Shown here: positions 61,680 through 62,766 of the stretch, in pieces | Position numbering within the stretch: position 1 is the stretch's first letter | How the letters are laid out: every line of letters starts with the position of its first letter | NCBI GenBank assembly: GCA_951813625.1 | Contig: CATOTS010000054.1 | Span: forward strand, 1-62,766 | Source: an uncultured Caldilineaceae bacterium | GTDB lineage: Bacteria; Chloroflexota; Anaerolineae; Caldilineales; Caldilineaceae | Length of the DNA stretch: 62,766 nucleotides | Direction: 5' to 3' | Translations under genes and position numbers: made by a program | The notes under the pieces: generated by a model | The model's input: the letters and a program-made list of their open reading frames with translations, nothing else | Told to the model about the DNA's origin: nothing | Database searches by the model: none

Positions 61680-62693
61680 TCACCCGTTACCGATTGCGCG
61701 CAGGTCGGCCACCACGCCCTGCGCCTCGGCCTCGTACAGCTTCCAGATCACCCACAGGCTGCGGAGACTGCGCCGGCCGTCGGTCAGCGGACGGCGGCCA
61801 TGCTCCAGGCAGTCGACAAAGTGGAGAAGCTCGTTCTCGACATGCTTACCCACCGCCGTCTCGAGCAACAGCTTCTCGCCGCCCCGCTCCTCTTCAAGCG
61901 CCCCTTGGTGAAGCAGCAATCGCCCCCGGCTGATCTGCCCTTCCAACATGCCCTCGGTGCAGTGGGCGTGGAATGAATATTTGAGCCGCGTACCCCTGGC
62001 GCCCCAGGTGCCGAAATGGTAGCCGAGCGCGCCGTTGGCAAACTTGAGCGAGACGTTGGAGGTGCCCTCGCCTTCCATCCACGGCGTGCCGAAATTGGTG
62101 CCGGTATGCGTGCCGCTCACCGGCTGCCCCATCCACGCCAGAAGAATGTCGATATAGTGGCAGCCGTGGCTGAACAGCTGCCCGCCGCCCAGCGTCTCCT
62201 TGCGGTGCATCCAGCTGCCCGGCTCGCCCTGCGTGTGCTGCTCGGTCCAGATCGAGAGCTGGAACAGCTCACCGTAGGTCCCGGCCTTGAGCAGCCGCTC
62301 CATCTCGACGACGATGGGGTGGAACCGCATGCAGTAGGCGACCATCAGGGTGAGATTAGCCTGCTCCGCCGCCTCGACCAGCGCCAGGCATTCCGCCTCC
62401 GTATTGGCCAGCGGCTTCTCCATCAGCAGATGTTTGCCGCGGCGCAGCAGCGCCATTCCGATCGGATGATGCAGATGATGGGGGACGGCGAGGATGGCCG
62501 CGTCGATGTCGTCTAGGATATCGCGATAGTCGGTCGCGACCGTGTCGCAGCCCATCAGGTCGGCAGCAGCCTGCGCGCGCGGCAGAATTGGGTCGACCGC
62601 CGCGGCAAAGCGGGCGCGGCCCTGCAACTTCCCGAAAGCGGACCGGTGGGACTGCCCCATCCCGCCGCAGCCGATCAGTCCAATGCGAAGCAT
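61680..62693 (-). CDS. Gfo/Idh/MocA family oxidoreductase
   Basis: Encodes 337 residues. LRIGLIGCGGMGQSHRSAFG is the NAD(P)-binding start, HLLMEKPLANTEAEC carries the EKP lysine, and GGGQLFSHGCHYIDILLAWM holds the catalytic-region histidine. Unlike the protein at 59649-60725, all standard motifs are present, so it is probably an active sugar or inositol-type dehydrogenase. The start is near the window end; heptamer sequence lies upstream. Confidence 0.92.
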   Translation of the reverse strand: MLRIGLIGCGGMGQSHRSAFGKLQGRARFAAAVDPILPRAQAAADLMGCDTVATDYRDILDDIDAAILAVPHHLHHPIGMALLRRGKHLLMEKPLANTEAECLALVEAAEQANLTLMVAYCMRFHPIVVEMERLLKAGTYGELFQLSIWTEQHTQGEPGSWMHRKETLGGGQLFSHGCHYIDILLAWMGQPVSGTHTGTNFGTPWMEGEGTSNVSLKFANGALGYHFGTWGARGTRLKYSFHAHCTEGMLEGQISRGRLLLHQGALEEERGGEKLLLETAVGKHVENELLHFVDCLEHGRRPLTDGRRSLRSLWVIWKLYEAEAQGVVADLRAIGNG

Positions 62694-62695
62694 AA

Positions 62696-62730
62696 CTGCA
62701 GCTTTTAGTGGTTAGTTTTGAGTTCTCAGT
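62696..62730. repeat. Heptameric short tandem repeat (GTTTTGA type)
   Basis: GCTTTTA, GTGGTTA, GTTTTGA, GTTCTCA in 7-bp register upstream of the oxidoreductase gene. Confidence 0.6.
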
Positions 62731-62766
62731 AATGCCGTGTGCGAGCAGCGATGCTAATCCCTCAGC

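Overview
The window is about 63 kb of GC-rich DNA from a bacterium that looks like an uncultivated Chloroflexota member (Caldilineae/Anaerolineae-like, possibly host-associated). This rests on the gene mix recalled from such genomes: GAF-PAS histidine kinases fused to a receiver and winged helix, phytanoyl-CoA dioxygenase, DUF362, UxaE, LarA, MetE-like and Gfo/Idh/MocA proteins, many small toxin-antitoxin pairs, and many short structured repeats. No rRNA, tRNA or marker protein is present, so the placement is an inference.

Layout. 1-4.1 kb: a decayed hybrid kinase/response regulator and a large LRR lipoprotein. 4.3-31 kb: an accessory and defence region. It holds a type I restriction remnant, a PLD-family protein and a zinc-cluster protein between 285-bp direct repeats, a HEPN plus PIN ribonuclease pair next to an LRR gene remnant, a type III-like Res/Mod pair, two AAA ATPase/DUF4276 operons, an HsdR lacking its start next to a MITE-like element, an HsdR-N-like nuclease, an intact paralogue of the decayed kinase, and a DUF433/DUF5615 toxin-antitoxin pair. 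30.6-33 kb: a plasmid- or phage-like pair (terminase-small-subunit-like and primase-like) followed by three 13-bp iteron-like repeats. 33.3-35.6 kb: an amidohydrolase and a DUF362 protein. 35.8-39.6 kb: a SIR2 protein overlapping a 936-residue helical protein, a candidate NAD-depleting defence system. 39.9-55.9 kb: mostly catabolic genes (collapsed sugar ABC transporter, PhyH, enolase-superfamily dehydratase, LarA, UxaE, class III aminotransferase, VOC protein, ABC exporter, D-cysteine desulfhydrase-like enzyme, MetE-like protein, HpcH/HpaI aldolase) with HicAB, VapBC and HigBA modules. 55.9-59.5 kb: a second two-gene cassette, a small HEPN-like protein plus a 1012-residue helical protein. 59.6-62.7 kb: two Gfo/Idh/MocA oxidoreductases around an orphan DUF2283 antitoxin whose toxin has two nonsense codons.

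How it fits together. The catabolic genes suggest use of sugar acids and other small organic acids. The rest is a turnover zone where defence and toxin-antitoxin modules arrive, duplicate and decay. Direct signs are a ~290-bp MITE-like family with terminal inverted repeats (one copy has a 7-bp target duplication and an unoccupied site is present elsewhere), a solitary hairpin core of that element, covarying short hairpins, and many heptameric short repeats between genes. Two toxin-antitoxin modules are bracketed by duplicated 3' ends of the neighbouring gene, and two unrelated operons start with the same promoter/antitoxin head. The SIR2 and HEPN/helical cassettes are visibly AT-richer than their neighbours, as expected for acquired genes.
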